Of a DNA stretch of 64,000 nucleotides, positions 8,455 through 16,826 are shown one piece after another (position 1 is the stretch's first letter; every line of letters begins with the position of its first letter). Under the pieces are notes generated by a model. The model saw only the letters and a list, made by a program, of their open reading frames with translations. It had not been told where the DNA came from and searched no databases. The translations under genes and the position numbers were made by a program. This DNA is from Pseudolabrys sp. (GTDB lineage Bacteria; Pseudomonadota; Alphaproteobacteria; Rhizobiales; Xanthobacteraceae). The DNA lies in the NCBI GenBank assembly GCA_017849615.1, contig JAFIGS010000006.1, forward strand, positions 62,001 through 126,000, in the 5' to 3' direction.

Positions 8455-10260
8455 TTATTTCCGCCCGAACAACCTCTCGATATCCCCGAGCTTCAGCTCA
8501 ATGTAGGTCGGCCGGCCGTGATTGCACTGGCCGGAATTGGGCGTCGTTTCCATCTCACGCAAAAGCGCGTTCATCTCGTCGGGCTTGAGCCGTCGCCCCG
8601 CGCGCACCGAACCATGGCAGGCCATGGTCGCCGACACATGCAGCAGGCGTCGCTCCAGCGGCAATGAATCGTCCCACTCCGCCATGTGCTCGGCGAGATC
8701 GGTGACGAGGCCGCGCACATCGACATCGCCGAGCATCGAGGGTGTCTCGCGCACCGCCACCGCGCCGGGCCCGAAGGCTTCCAGCGCCAGGCCGAAATGC
8801 TCCAGATCGGCGGCGCGCGCCACGAGCCGCGCCGCGTCGCCCTCGTCGAGCTCGACGATCTCGGGGATCAGCAGGATCTGCCGCGCGATGCCGGATTTCT
8901 CCAGCGCCGCCTTCATGCGCTCATAGACGATGCGCTCATGCGCGGCGTGCTGATCGACAATGATCAGGCCGTCGCGCGTCTGCGACACGATATAGGTCTC
9001 GTGGATCTGCGCCCGCGCCGCGCCCAAAGGCTGTTCGATGAGTTCGGCGGCCGGCGCGAAGCTTTCGACCCGCGCATCGGCCGACGGCGCGCCGACATCG
9101 AAGGCGGCTTGTGCCACCTCTTCAAAGCCGAGGGCGACATTGCCCTGCGTCGGCGACCATGGCGTCGGCCGCGACGGCGAATTGCGCCAGTCATAGGGCG
9201 CGCGCCGCGCCATCGACACCGGGCGGAACGCGGCGATGGTGGCGCCGCCGCCGGTCGAGGCCGCGCGCTGGCCCTCGCGCGCCAGGGCATTCTTCAGCGC
9301 GCTCACGATCAATCCGCGCACCAGCCCTGAATCGCGAAAGCGTACTTCGGTCTTGGCCGGATGCACGTTCACGTCCACCTCGCTGGTCGGCAGCGTCACG
9401 AACAGCGCCAGCACCGGATGGCGGTCGCGCGGCAGATAATCGGCATAGGCGCCGCGCACCGCGCCGGCGAGCAGCTTGTCGCGCACCGGCCGGCCGTTGA
9501 CGAACATGTATTGTCCGAGCGAATTGGCGCGCGACAGCGTGGGAAGTCCGGCGAAGCCTTCGACACGCACGCCCTCGCGCTCGGCCTCGATGGCGATCGC
9601 GTTGGCGCGGAAATCGGCGCCCAGCACATCGCCGAGCCGCACCAACGGTTCCTCTTCACCCGCCGCGCTCCAGGTGATCGGCGCGCGGTCCTCGCCGGCC
9701 AATGTGAAGGTGACGTCGGGCCGGCTCATCGCCAGCCGCCGCACCACCTCGCGGACGGCTTCGCCTTCGCCGCGATCGGTCTTGAGAAACTTCAGCCGCG
9801 CCGGCGTTGCGTAAAACAGGTCGCGCACTTCCATCGTCGTGCCTTGCGACAGCGCGGCCGGCTTGATCTCGGACTTGTCGCCGCCATCGACGGTGAGACA
9901 CCACGCATGCGGTTCGCTCAAGTGCCGCGTCGTGATGGTCAGCCGCGCCACCGATCCGATCGACGGCAAAGCCTCACCGCGAAAGCCGAGCGTGTGGATC
10001 GCCAGCAGATCGTCGCCGTCCAGCTTGGAGGTGGCGTGACGCTCGACGCACAGGTCGAGATCGGCGCGCGTCATGCCGGCGCCGTCGTCGGTGACGCGGA
10101 TCAGCCGGCGGCCGCCGCCGTCGGTCAGCACGTCGATGCGTTTCGCCCCGGCGTCGAGCGCGTTCTCCACCAGCTCCTTGACGACGCTGGCCGGGCGCTC
10201 GACGACCTCGCCGGCAGCGATGCGGTTGACGACGGCTTCGGACAACTGGCGGACGGGCAT
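8455..10260 (-). CDS. mutL: DNA mismatch repair protein MutL, endonuclease type
   Basis: MutL couples MutS mismatch recognition to strand incision. The 601 residues begin with the GHKL ATPase: NRIAAGEVVERPASVVKELV, ENALDAGA, DDGAGM and TLGFRGEALPSIGSV in the first 100 residues. The C-terminal part has DQHAAHERIVYE, which fits the metal-binding endonuclease signature DQHA-x2-E-x4-E. So this MutL probably nicks DNA itself, unlike E. coli MutL, in keeping with the lack of MutH in such bacteria. The protein ends with CNHGRPTY and IERLFGRK. I chose ATG 10260 (MPVRQL); the upstream extension reads through repeat DNA. Confidence 0.97.
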   Translation of the reverse strand: MPVRQLSEAVVNRIAAGEVVERPASVVKELVENALDAGAKRIDVLTDGGGRRLIRVTDDGAGMTRADLDLCVERHATSKLDGDDLLAIHTLGFRGEALPSIGSVARLTITTRHLSEPHAWCLTVDGGDKSEIKPAALSQGTTMEVRDLFYATPARLKFLKTDRGEGEAVREVVRRLAMSRPDVTFTLAGEDRAPITWSAAGEEEPLVRLGDVLGADFRANAIAIEAEREGVRVEGFAGLPTLSRANSLGQYMFVNGRPVRDKLLAGAVRGAYADYLPRDRHPVLALFVTLPTSEVDVNVHPAKTEVRFRDSGLVRGLIVSALKNALAREGQRAASTGGGATIAAFRPVSMARRAPYDWRNSPSRPTPWSPTQGNVALGFEEVAQAAFDVGAPSADARVESFAPAAELIEQPLGAARAQIHETYIVSQTRDGLIIVDQHAAHERIVYERMKAALEKSGIARQILLIPEIVELDEGDAARLVARAADLEHFGLALEAFGPGAVAVRETPSMLGDVDVRGLVTDLAEHMAEWDDSLPLERRLLHVSATMACHGSVRAGRRLKPDEMNALLREMETTPNSGQCNHGRPTYIELKLGDIERLFGRK

Positions 10261-10270
10261 TCTGTCTCTT

Positions 10271-10414
10271 TCACCTCTCCCCGTTCTTACGGGGAGAGGT
10301 CGGCTTCCGAGCCTTGGCGAGGAAGCCGGGTGAGGGGCAATCGCTGACGTCCCCTCACCCGCCTCGCTGACGCTCGGCACCCTCTCCCCGCACGCGGGGG
10401 AGAGGGGAAGGTGA
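10271..10414. repeat. Palindromic repeat, family C copy 1
   Basis: The element contains CACCTCTCCCCG...CGGGGAGAGGT, GGTGAGGGG...CCCCTCACC and a closing CCTCTCCCCGC...GCGGGGGAGAGG. It fills the gap upstream of mutL and would form three hairpins. Related pieces are at 47910-48074. Between it and the toxin operators (10415-10531) I see GC-rich sequence without a gene. Confidence 0.85.
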
Positions 10415-10531
10415 CGATTCGCCGAGGAATCTAGCGACGGAAGGAGCCCGCCGCGAGGCGGCCGGGCGGGCTGTGCCCGTTATCCCGCCCCTTCGTCGCG
10501 CCCGCCTGCCCCTCCCCGCTCCGCCTCTCTA

Positions 10532-10582
10532 ATATCGCAAACTGCGATATTCCTTGACGCCATTATCGCAAAGTGCGATAAT
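10532..10582 (+). promoter_or_regulatory. Toxin-antitoxin promoter with two operator palindromes
   Basis: Two inverted repeats share the half-site ATCGCA. Operator 1 (10532-10550) is ATATCGCAAACTGCGATAT; operator 2 (10562-10582) has arms ATTATCGCA and TGCGATAAT around AAG. Their centres are 31 bp apart, three helical turns, so they face the same side of the DNA. A sigma-70 promoter fits exactly: TTGACG (10554-10559), 17 bp, GATAAT (10577-10582). The -10 box is inside operator 2 and the -35 box lies between the operators, so a bound repressor would block RNA polymerase. The antitoxin's helix-turn-helix is the likely ligand. Confidence 0.85.
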
Positions 10583-10589
10583 AAGAAAT

Positions 10590-10829
10590 ATGCAGGTTAC
10601 GTTCACCCCGGCGGCGCTGCGGCAGTGGACCAAACTGGACGTCGCCGTGCGCAAGCGCATCAGGGCGAAGATCGAGACGTTCGTGCAGACCGGCAGCGGC
10701 GACATCAAGAAGCTGCAGGGCAGAGCCGGTTCGCGTCTGCGCGTTGGCGATTTTCGCGTGATCTTCTACACCGAGGATCAACTCATGGTCATCGTCGCGG
10801 TGAGCGACCGCCGCGACATCTACGGTTGA
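10590..10829 (+). CDS. RelE/HigB-family toxin
   Basis: A 79-residue protein of the RelE/ParE superfamily, probably an mRNA-cutting toxin acting on the ribosome. The fold signature is the late segment RLRVGDFRVIFYTEDQ and the end VAVSDRRDIYG, where the arginines and tyrosine align with catalytic positions of RelE-type toxins. I chose ATG 10590 (MQVTFTP) because the promoter -10 box lies just upstream and longer versions would start inside it. There is no clear Shine-Dalgarno. Toxin-first order is the HigBA arrangement. The antitoxin gene starts nine bases after the stop. Confidence 0.88.
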   Translation: MQVTFTPAALRQWTKLDVAVRKRIRAKIETFVQTGSGDIKKLQGRAGSRLRVGDFRVIFYTEDQLMVIVAVSDRRDIYG

Positions 10830-10838
10830 GAGAAAGCC

Positions 10839-11222
10839 ATGTCCGTACAGTTCAAAAAAACCGACAAGGGTGAAATAGCGATCCTGCCGCGCGCCGAGTA
10901 CGAGCGGCTTGTCGCTCGCGCCGCCGAAGCCGATGAGGATGCCGCCACCGCGCGACTGGTGGCCCATGCGCGAAAGGAAGTCGCCTCCGGCGCGCCGCTC
11001 ATTCCTCTGGAGGTGGCTGAACGCATCGCCGATGGCGAAAACCCCATCAGGGTCATTCGCGAGTGGCGCGATGTCACCCAGCTTCACCTGTCACACAAAG
11101 CCAATATCGGCCAAGGCTACATTTCCGATCTGGAAAACGGTCGCCGCAAGGGTACGGCCGCCGCGCTCCGTGCGATCGCCAAGGCGCTCGACGTGCCGCT
11201 CGATATACTGGTCGGGGACTAA
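10839..11222 (+). CDS. Antitoxin with C-terminal Xre-type helix-turn-helix
   Basis: A 127-residue antitoxin paired with the RelE/HigB toxin. The N-terminal part (QFKKTDKGEIAILPRAEYER) looks like the toxin-binding or Phd-like segments of antitoxins. The C-terminal 60 residues form an Xre helix-turn-helix: REWRDVTQLHLSHKANIGQG, YISDLENGRRKG and ALDVPLDILV. It should neutralise the toxin and repress the operon through the two palindromes upstream. A GAGAGAAAG ribosome-binding site precedes the ATG. The gene ends with a 4-bp overlap against the convergent arfB gene. Confidence 0.88.
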   Translation: MSVQFKKTDKGEIAILPRAEYERLVARAAEADEDAATARLVAHARKEVASGAPLIPLEVAERIADGENPIRVIREWRDVTQLHLSHKANIGQGYISDLENGRRKGTAAALRAIAKALDVPLDILVGD

Positions 11223-11638
11223 TCCCACCCCTTCTTGCCGCGGCCGGCCTTGACCTCGCTGCGGCGCTTCTTGCCCTCGACGCGCTTTTTCTTCTCGGAT
11301 TTGGGCACCTTCGTCTCGCGCCGCACCGTGGGCCGCACCGCGGCCTGACGGATCATGTCGAACAGCCGCTCGCGCGCCTCGGCGCGGTTGCGCGACTGGT
11401 CGCGGTATTCCTGCGCCACGATGACGATGACGCCGTCCTTGGTCAGCCGCGAGCCGGCCAGCTTCATCAGGCGGATGGCGACGTCGTTCGGCAGCGAGGC
11501 CGAGCGCCGCGCGTCGAAGCGCAGTTGCACCGCCGACGACACCTTGTTGACGTTCTGCCCGCCCGGACCCGAGGCGCGCACGAAGCTTTCCTCGAGTTCG
11601 GACTCGTCGATGGAGATGGATGAGGTGACCTGGTGCAT
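11219..11638 (-). CDS. arfB: Alternative ribosome-rescue factor ArfB (YaeJ-type peptidyl-tRNA hydrolase)
   Basis: A 139-residue codon-independent release factor that frees ribosomes stalled at mRNA ends. The catalytic loop is ASGPGGQNVNKVSSAV, with GGQ at residues 26-28. The basic C-terminal tail (from about 110, KSEKKKRVEGKKRRSEV) is the part that enters the empty mRNA channel in known ArfB. Length and architecture match. Its neighbour upstream is a toxin that probably makes broken mRNAs, an interesting but unproven link. Repeat A copy 2 lies directly before the start codon. Confidence 0.95.
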   Translation of the reverse strand: MHQVTSSISIDESELEESFVRASGPGGQNVNKVSSAVQLRFDARRSASLPNDVAIRLMKLAGSRLTKDGVIVIVAQEYRDQSRNRAEARERLFDMIRQAAVRPTVRRETKVPKSEKKKRVEGKKRRSEVKAGRGKKGWD

Positions 11639-11643
11639 GAAGC

Positions 11644-11786
11644 CGTCATTCCGGGGCGCGGCCAGTCAGGCCGCGAGCCCGGAATCCATACTCCCAGAAT
11701 CAGCTTTTAAACAAACGCAGTCCACCACCATTTCTGCTGCGTTGTATGGATTCCGGGTTCGCTCTTTCAGAGCGCCCCGGAATGAC
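11644..11786. repeat. Palindromic repeat, family A copy 2
   Basis: Outer arms CGTCATTCCGGGGCGCG and the inverse, inner arms CCCGGAATCCATA and TATGGATTCCGGG. A longer centre of about 50 bp with lower GC content separates the two halves. The last base of the element is the final base of the pgi stop codon. Confidence 0.9.
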
Positions 11787-13102
11787 TAGGAGATCAAATA
11801 CTTCTTCGCCAGCACCTTGCCCTCTTCCACCGCCGGCTGGTCGAAGGCATCGACGCCGAGGAGGTGCGCGGCGATGATGGTCTCGAGCATGAAATGCATC
11901 AGCAGTTCGCCCATGCTCTGCTCGTCGATGACCGGCATGTGGATCGTGCGCACCGGGCAGCCGTTCTTGGCCAAGGTTTCCGCCGTGGCGCGGCCCTGCG
12001 CGCCGACCAGATCGCCGATCGACTTGCCGGCGAAGCCCGCCTCGCCCGCCACCTCGGACAGCTTTTTGTCCATGCGCGGGCCCTTGCCGGCGCGGTCGGT
12101 GGTGATGACGGTGAACAACTTGTCGCGCGGTCCGGCAATGAAGAGCTGCAACTGGCTGTGCTGATCGACCGGGCCGAGCGCGCCGATGGGCGTTGTGCCC
12201 TTGCCGTCCTTGCCGAGACTCTCGGCCCAGAGCTGGACATACCAGCGCGTGAAGCGTTCGAGCTTGTCGGCATAGGCCATCACGACGCTGATGCCCTTGT
12301 TCTTGGTCTCGGCCAGCGCCACCGACAGAGCCGCGCCCACGGCGGCCGGCACGTCCCTGGCCTTTTTCTTCTCGAGCACCGGCTTGAGCGCCAGCGCGGC
12401 GCCGCCGCGCACCGCGACGACGTCGAGGCCGAGCATCGCCGCCGGCAGCAGGCCAACATTGGTCAGCACCGAGAAGCGGCCGCCGACGCCGGTGTGATGC
12501 TTGAGCATCGGCACCTTGTACTGGCCGAGCAGCTCGCGCAGGCCGTTCTTCTTGCCGGGCTTGGCCGGCTCGGTGAGGCCGAGGAAGATATCGGGAATGC
12601 GCGGGCCGAGATTCGCCTCGTGCAGCGCCGAGAGCACGGCGATGGTCTGCATCAAGGTCTCGCCGGTGCCGCCCGACTTCGAGATCGACACGAAGCGCGA
12701 GGTCGGCAGCGGCAGGTGCTTGAGCAGCGAGGCGAAGCTGTCGGGATCGAGATTGTCCATGAAGTGCAGCCGCGGCCCGGGGCGCAAGGCGCCGACGCCC
12801 GGCACCATATGGCCGGCGAGTTGCGCCAAAGTCTGACCGCCGAGCGACGAGCCGCCGGTGCCGAGCAGAACGATATCGGTGGCGCGATCGGCGAGCGCGC
12901 GGGCGGTGTCGCGCAGCTCCGGGATTTCGGATGTGGCCTCCGGCAGATTGAGGAGCGGCAGCCCGCCATCGGCATGGCGGGCGCGCAGCCAGTCGAGCGC
13001 GCCTTCGGTGCGTTCGAGAGCCGCGTCGAGCGCCTCCGCGGATACGCCATGCTGGCCGATATTCTGATGAAGCGCGCTGTCGATGGATTGGATCAGGGGC
13101 AT
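11786..13102 (-). CDS. pgi: Glucose-6-phosphate isomerase
   Basis: Pgi interconverts glucose-6-phosphate and fructose-6-phosphate in the cytoplasm. The 438-residue protein has the sugar-phosphate isomerase (SIS) signatures LLGTGGSSLGGQTL near 79, SISKSGGTGETLMQT near 140 and GVGGRFSVLTNVG near 205. The catalytic glutamate region is QLWAESLGKDGKGTTP near 290, and the C-terminal lysine is in AVEEGKVLAKKYLI. It is shorter than E. coli Pgi (549), the usual state for one group of alphaproteobacterial enzymes. The gene stands alone. The start MPLIQSID is the first in-frame ATG with a reasonable leader. Confidence 0.95.
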   Translation of the reverse strand: MPLIQSIDSALHQNIGQHGVSAEALDAALERTEGALDWLRARHADGGLPLLNLPEATSEIPELRDTARALADRATDIVLLGTGGSSLGGQTLAQLAGHMVPGVGALRPGPRLHFMDNLDPDSFASLLKHLPLPTSRFVSISKSGGTGETLMQTIAVLSALHEANLGPRIPDIFLGLTEPAKPGKKNGLRELLGQYKVPMLKHHTGVGGRFSVLTNVGLLPAAMLGLDVVAVRGGAALALKPVLEKKKARDVPAAVGAALSVALAETKNKGISVVMAYADKLERFTRWYVQLWAESLGKDGKGTTPIGALGPVDQHSQLQLFIAGPRDKLFTVITTDRAGKGPRMDKKLSEVAGEAGFAGKSIGDLVGAQGRATAETLAKNGCPVRTIHMPVIDEQSMGELLMHFMLETIIAAHLLGVDAFDQPAVEEGKVLAKKYLIS

Positions 13103-13128
13103 GATGACTCCGTCATGAAATTGTACGG

Positions 13129-13157
13129 GTCATGGCCGGGCTTGTCCCGGCATGACG
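13129..13157. repeat. Short palindrome, family F
   Basis: GTCATGGCCGGG and CCCGGCATGAC form a hairpin with a CTTGT loop in the gap upstream of pgi. It resembles another widespread rhizobial intergenic palindrome. Only one copy was seen. Confidence 0.55.
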
Positions 13158-13192
13158 GAGAAAAATATCTAACGCAGCATATGCGGAACGGT

Positions 13193-14518
13193 TCACTGTG
13201 TGCTCGACGCCAGTCCCTTCGGCCGGCCGGCGACCGTCACCAGCATGCCGCCGCCGAACAGGCGCTTGGCGACGCGCTTGACGTCATCCAGCGTCACGGC
13301 GTCGATCATGGCGGCGCGCTTGTCGATATAGTCGATGCCGAGATCGTCGAGCTGGATCTGCGTCAGTTGCCCGGCGATCTTGGACGACGTGTCGAGCGAC
13401 AAGGGATAGGCGCCCTTGAGATAGTCCTTGGCGGCGGCGAGTTCGTCGGCCGTCGGCCCCTCCTCCGCGATGCGCCTGGTCTCGGCCTCGATGATCGCCA
13501 GCGCATCGGCGGTGCGGTCGGCGCGCGTCGCGGTGCCGCCGAGATAGAGCGCGGCGGATTTGAACCAGACGAGACTCTCCGACACGCCGTAAGCCAGGCC
13601 GCGCTTCTCGCGCACTTCCCTGTACAGCCGCGACGAGAAGGTGCCGCCGCCGAGGATGTGGTTGACGATATAGCCCGCCATGAAGTCGGGGTCCTTGCGC
13701 TGGATGCCGGCGCCGCCGAAAGTGATGACGGCCTGCGGCACATCGACATCGGTGACGATGCGGCGGCCGATGCCGGCGATTTTGGCTTCGGGCACGGGCT
13801 TGAGATCGTTCTTCTCCGGCAGCGAGCCGAACGCCTTGTCGATCAGTTCGCCGGCGGCTTTGGCGTCGATGTCGCCGACGATGGAGATCGTCAGCTCATT
13901 GCGCGCGAACACCCGGCGCGTGTAGTCGCGCAGGTCGGCGATGGCGATTTTGGGCACGCTCTCAAGCGAACCCTTGGTCTCGCGGCCGTAAGGATGATCG
14001 GGAAACGCGGTGCTCCACCAGGCGCGGCTGGCGATGGTGTTGGGATTGGTGGTGTCGCGGCGCAGGCCCGAGATCTGCTGGGCGCGCACGCGCTCCACCG
14101 CCTCGGCGTCGAAGCGCGGCTGCGACAACGCCATGCGCAACAGGTCGAACGCCTCGTCGCGGTTGTCGTTGAGCACGCGCAGCGAGCCGTAGAACTGGTC
14201 GCGGGTCGCGCTGAACGACAATTCGATGGCGCGCCGCTCCAGGCGGTCGTGGAAAGCCCTGCTGTCGAGCTCGCCCGCGCCTTCGTCGAGCGTGTCGGCG
14301 ACCAGATTGGCGGTGCCCGCCTTGTCGGCCGGGTCCTGCGCCGAGCCGCCGTTGAAGGCGTAGCTCATGGCGATCAGCGGCACCGCCTTCTCGCGCACCA
14401 GCCAGGCCTTGATGCCCTTGGGGCTGACGATGGTCTCGATGGTGACGGCGCCGGCCGGCGTCAGGCCGGCGAGCGCGAAGGCGACCACGCCGGCAATGGC
14501 AGCGATGACGGGCTTCAT
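13193..14518 (-). CDS. M16 family peptidase-like protein, zinc site missing
   Basis: A 441-residue secreted protein of the insulinase (M16) family. A signal peptide is present (MKPVIAAIAGVVAFALAGLTPAGAV). The position where active M16 enzymes carry HxxEH reads TANLVADTLDEGAG, so the metal site is absent. The rest keeps family phrases such as GGTFSSRLYREVREKRGLAYGVS near 285-307. It overlaps the stop of the preceding active M16 gene by 4 bp. The pair thus forms the split bacterial M16B arrangement, where the inactive subunit helps bind substrate in a periplasmic heterodimer. Confidence 0.93.
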   Translation of the reverse strand: MKPVIAAIAGVVAFALAGLTPAGAVTIETIVSPKGIKAWLVREKAVPLIAMSYAFNGGSAQDPADKAGTANLVADTLDEGAGELDSRAFHDRLERRAIELSFSATRDQFYGSLRVLNDNRDEAFDLLRMALSQPRFDAEAVERVRAQQISGLRRDTTNPNTIASRAWWSTAFPDHPYGRETKGSLESVPKIAIADLRDYTRRVFARNELTISIVGDIDAKAAGELIDKAFGSLPEKNDLKPVPEAKIAGIGRRIVTDVDVPQAVITFGGAGIQRKDPDFMAGYIVNHILGGGTFSSRLYREVREKRGLAYGVSESLVWFKSAALYLGGTATRADRTADALAIIEAETRRIAEEGPTADELAAAKDYLKGAYPLSLDTSSKIAGQLTQIQLDDLGIDYIDKRAAMIDAVTLDDVKRVAKRLFGGGMLVTVAGRPKGLASSTQ

Positions 14519-15933
14519 GAGCGCTTCCCTCCGGCGCTGATGGGCACCACTTGCTCGGCCTTGCCACCGGCGGCCGGCGTTTCATCCTTGATGAGATAGC
14601 CGGTGACGGAGCGGCGCTTGTCGAGCCAGGCGCGCGCCGCGGCCTGCACCTGGGCCGCGGTGACGGCCTTGATGCGCTCCGGCCACTTCTGCACGTCGTC
14701 CACCGTGGCGCCGCTCATGAGCGCCTGGCCGTACCAGCGCGCCATGGTAGCCTGGTTGTCCTGCGCATAGACCGCGTCGGCGATCAGCCGCGACTTGGCG
14801 CGGTCGATTTCATCGTCGGTGACGCCCTTCTCGACCACGGCGGCGAGCACGGCATCGGCGGCGGCTTCGAATTCAGGCAGGCCGACGCCGCGCGCCGGCA
14901 CGCCATAGACCGTGAACTTCGACATGTCGTAGGCGGATGAGTCGTAATAGGCGCCGGCGCTGACCGCGACCGGCTTGTCAACGACCAGCGCCTGATAGAG
15001 CCGGCTGTTCGAGCCGGTGCCCAGCACATGGGCCAGCACTTCGAGCGCTTCGGATTCGCCGGCCTTGGCGAGGCGGAACGACGGCACGAGATAGGAGCGC
15101 TGCATCAGCGGCTGCTCGACGCGCGGATCGGCCAGCGTGAGCGAGCGCACCGCGGCCGGCGGCGGCTCCTGCGGACGCTCGCGCGGCGGCAGGTCGGTGC
15201 GCGGCTTGATCTGGCCGTAGGTCTCCTGCGCGAATGTCAGCGCCTGCTGCGGATCGACATCGCCGGCGACGACGACCACCGCATTGTTGGGGCCGTAGAA
15301 GCGCTTGTAGAACGCGATCGCGTCGTCCTTCGTCAGCCCTTCCATTTCGTGACGCCAGCCGATGATCGGCCGGCCATAGGGCGAATTGAGGAACAGCGCC
15401 GCGTCGATCTGCTCGCCGAGCCGGGCGCGCGGGTTGTTCTCCATGCGCTGGTTGCGCTCTTCGAGAATGACATCGCGCTCGGGCAGCACCACCGCGTCGG
15501 TGAGTTGCAGGCCCGTCATGCGGTCGGCCTCGAAGTCCATCACCTGCCTGAGCTTGTCGCCCGGCACGCGCTGGTAATAGCCGGTGTAGTCGCTCGAGGT
15601 GAAGGCGTTCTCCTGCCCGCCCATGCGCGCCACGACGGACGAGAAATGCCCGGCCGGATTCTTCGCCGTGCCCTTGAACAGCAGATGCTCGAGGAAATGC
15701 GCGAGGCCGGATTTGCCCGGCGTCTCGTCGGCGGCGCCGACCTTGTACCAGATCATGTGCGTCGCGACCGGCGCGCGGCGGTCGGGGATGACGACCAGTT
15801 CGAGCCCGTTGTCGAGCTTGAAGTGCGAAACGGTGAGCGAAGGTTTGTCGGCGGCGCCGGCGGCGGAAACAAGAACGGGCGCCGCGGCCAGTGCCAGAGC
15901 GGCGGCGCGGAATAAACGAGCTGAAATTTTCAC
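14515..15933 (-). CDS. M16 family zinc metallopeptidase, active subunit
   Basis: A 472-residue periplasmic protease with a signal peptide (ARLFRAAALALAAAPVLVSAAG). The zinc site HFLEHLLFKGT lies near residue 84, with the downstream glutamate in the ENAFTSSDYTGYY region. The substrate-binding part shows NAVVVVAGDVDP and GTGSNSRLYQALVVDKPVAVS. It precedes and overlaps the inactive partner gene by 4 bp, so both are translated together. Targets of bacterial M16B pairs are poorly known; small peptides and misfolded fragments are typical. Confidence 0.95.
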   Translation of the reverse strand: MKISARLFRAAALALAAAPVLVSAAGAADKPSLTVSHFKLDNGLELVVIPDRRAPVATHMIWYKVGAADETPGKSGLAHFLEHLLFKGTAKNPAGHFSSVVARMGGQENAFTSSDYTGYYQRVPGDKLRQVMDFEADRMTGLQLTDAVVLPERDVILEERNQRMENNPRARLGEQIDAALFLNSPYGRPIIGWRHEMEGLTKDDAIAFYKRFYGPNNAVVVVAGDVDPQQALTFAQETYGQIKPRTDLPPRERPQEPPPAAVRSLTLADPRVEQPLMQRSYLVPSFRLAKAGESEALEVLAHVLGTGSNSRLYQALVVDKPVAVSAGAYYDSSAYDMSKFTVYGVPARGVGLPEFEAAADAVLAAVVEKGVTDDEIDRAKSRLIADAVYAQDNQATMARWYGQALMSGATVDDVQKWPERIKAVTAAQVQAAARAWLDKRRSVTGYLIKDETPAAGGKAEQVVPISAGGKRS

Positions 15934-16010
15934 CGGGTCAAACCCTATGACGTTGGCGTGAATGGTGCGTCACACGCGACAAGCCTGTCGGACACCGCCC
16001 CCGCCTCGCG

Positions 16011-16739
16011 TCACTTCGGATTGTCGGTGCCTTTGGATTCGAGATAGTTGGTCGCCTTGGGCGCGGCATCGCGGTCGACGCCGGAGCCGTAAGGCTGGTC
16101 CGGCGACGGCGTCTGGTAGCCGCGCGGCGGATCGGTGAGCGCGGTGCGCGGCGGCTCGCCGGTGAAGCGCGCAGTCTCGTCATCCTTGCCGCCGAACATC
16201 CTGCCGAACAGGCCGCCGCGATAGCCGAGCTGCGACGGGGTCAGGCGCTGACCGCCGCCGGACTCGGTCCAGGTGCTGGCGGTGCGGTTGGGATCGTTGG
16301 CGACGCGCGGGGCGCGGTTGGTCGCGGACGCGCCGGGCATCATTTCGCTCGGGCTCAGCGGGCGCTGGTCGTCGCGCTGCTTCTGGTCCGCCGACTTGTA
16401 GGAGTCGATGCGGGCCTGGCGGGCCGCTTCGCGCTTGCGCGCGATGTCGGGATCCTTCGGCCAGGCCGGGTTGTTGGCGATGGCGGCGTTGGCATTTTCC
16501 GGAACCGGCAGATTGGTGCTCGGCGGAATGACGAGCGGCGCGCGCTCCTGATAGACGATGGCGCCCTTGTTCGGCGATTGCAGGCCGAGGCCTTCCATCA
16601 GGTTGCCGATCATCCTGGAATCCCACGGACGATCGTCGTCGGCGTCATCGGCGCGCGCCGGCAGGGCCTGCATCGCCAGGACGAAGCCCAGGACGCTGGC
16701 CGCGATCGCGGCCTGACGGGGGAAGCGGCGAATGGACAT
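16011..16739 (-). CDS. Secreted hypothetical protein, 242 residues
   Basis: A signal peptide (RRFPRQAAIAASVLGFVLAMQALPARA) precedes a mature part that is polar and rich in Pro, Asn and Asp. Notable phrases are DRPWDSRMIGNLMEGLGLQ and APLVIPPSTNLPVPE near 65-80, a charged helix KREAARQARIDSYKSADQKQ, and GYRGGLFGRMFGGKDDETA near 175. Similar 200-300-residue proteins are common in rhizobia near M16 and lspA genes, without known function. It lies between the M16 pair and lspA on the same strand, so one transcript (lspA, this gene, M16 pair) is possible. Confidence 0.85.
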   Translation of the reverse strand: MSIRRFPRQAAIAASVLGFVLAMQALPARADDADDDRPWDSRMIGNLMEGLGLQSPNKGAIVYQERAPLVIPPSTNLPVPENANAAIANNPAWPKDPDIARKREAARQARIDSYKSADQKQRDDQRPLSPSEMMPGASATNRAPRVANDPNRTASTWTESGGGQRLTPSQLGYRGGLFGRMFGGKDDETARFTGEPPRTALTDPPRGYQTPSPDQPYGSGVDRDAAPKATNYLESKGTDNPK

Positions 16740-16826
16740 GGAACTGGCCCCTTCTTTCGATGACCGGTCGAAACCCGCGCGATTTCGGGCGTTTGAGGTC
16801 GCCTGTGCAGGCCTATTGCCTTGGGA

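Noticed and set aside
11864-14599. A 911-codon open frame on the plus strand antisense to pgi and the M16 peptidase gene
   Set aside because: It lies opposite two well-supported genes, is Arg/Gly/Ala/His-rich and has no domain. In GC-rich DNA the antisense frame is often open.
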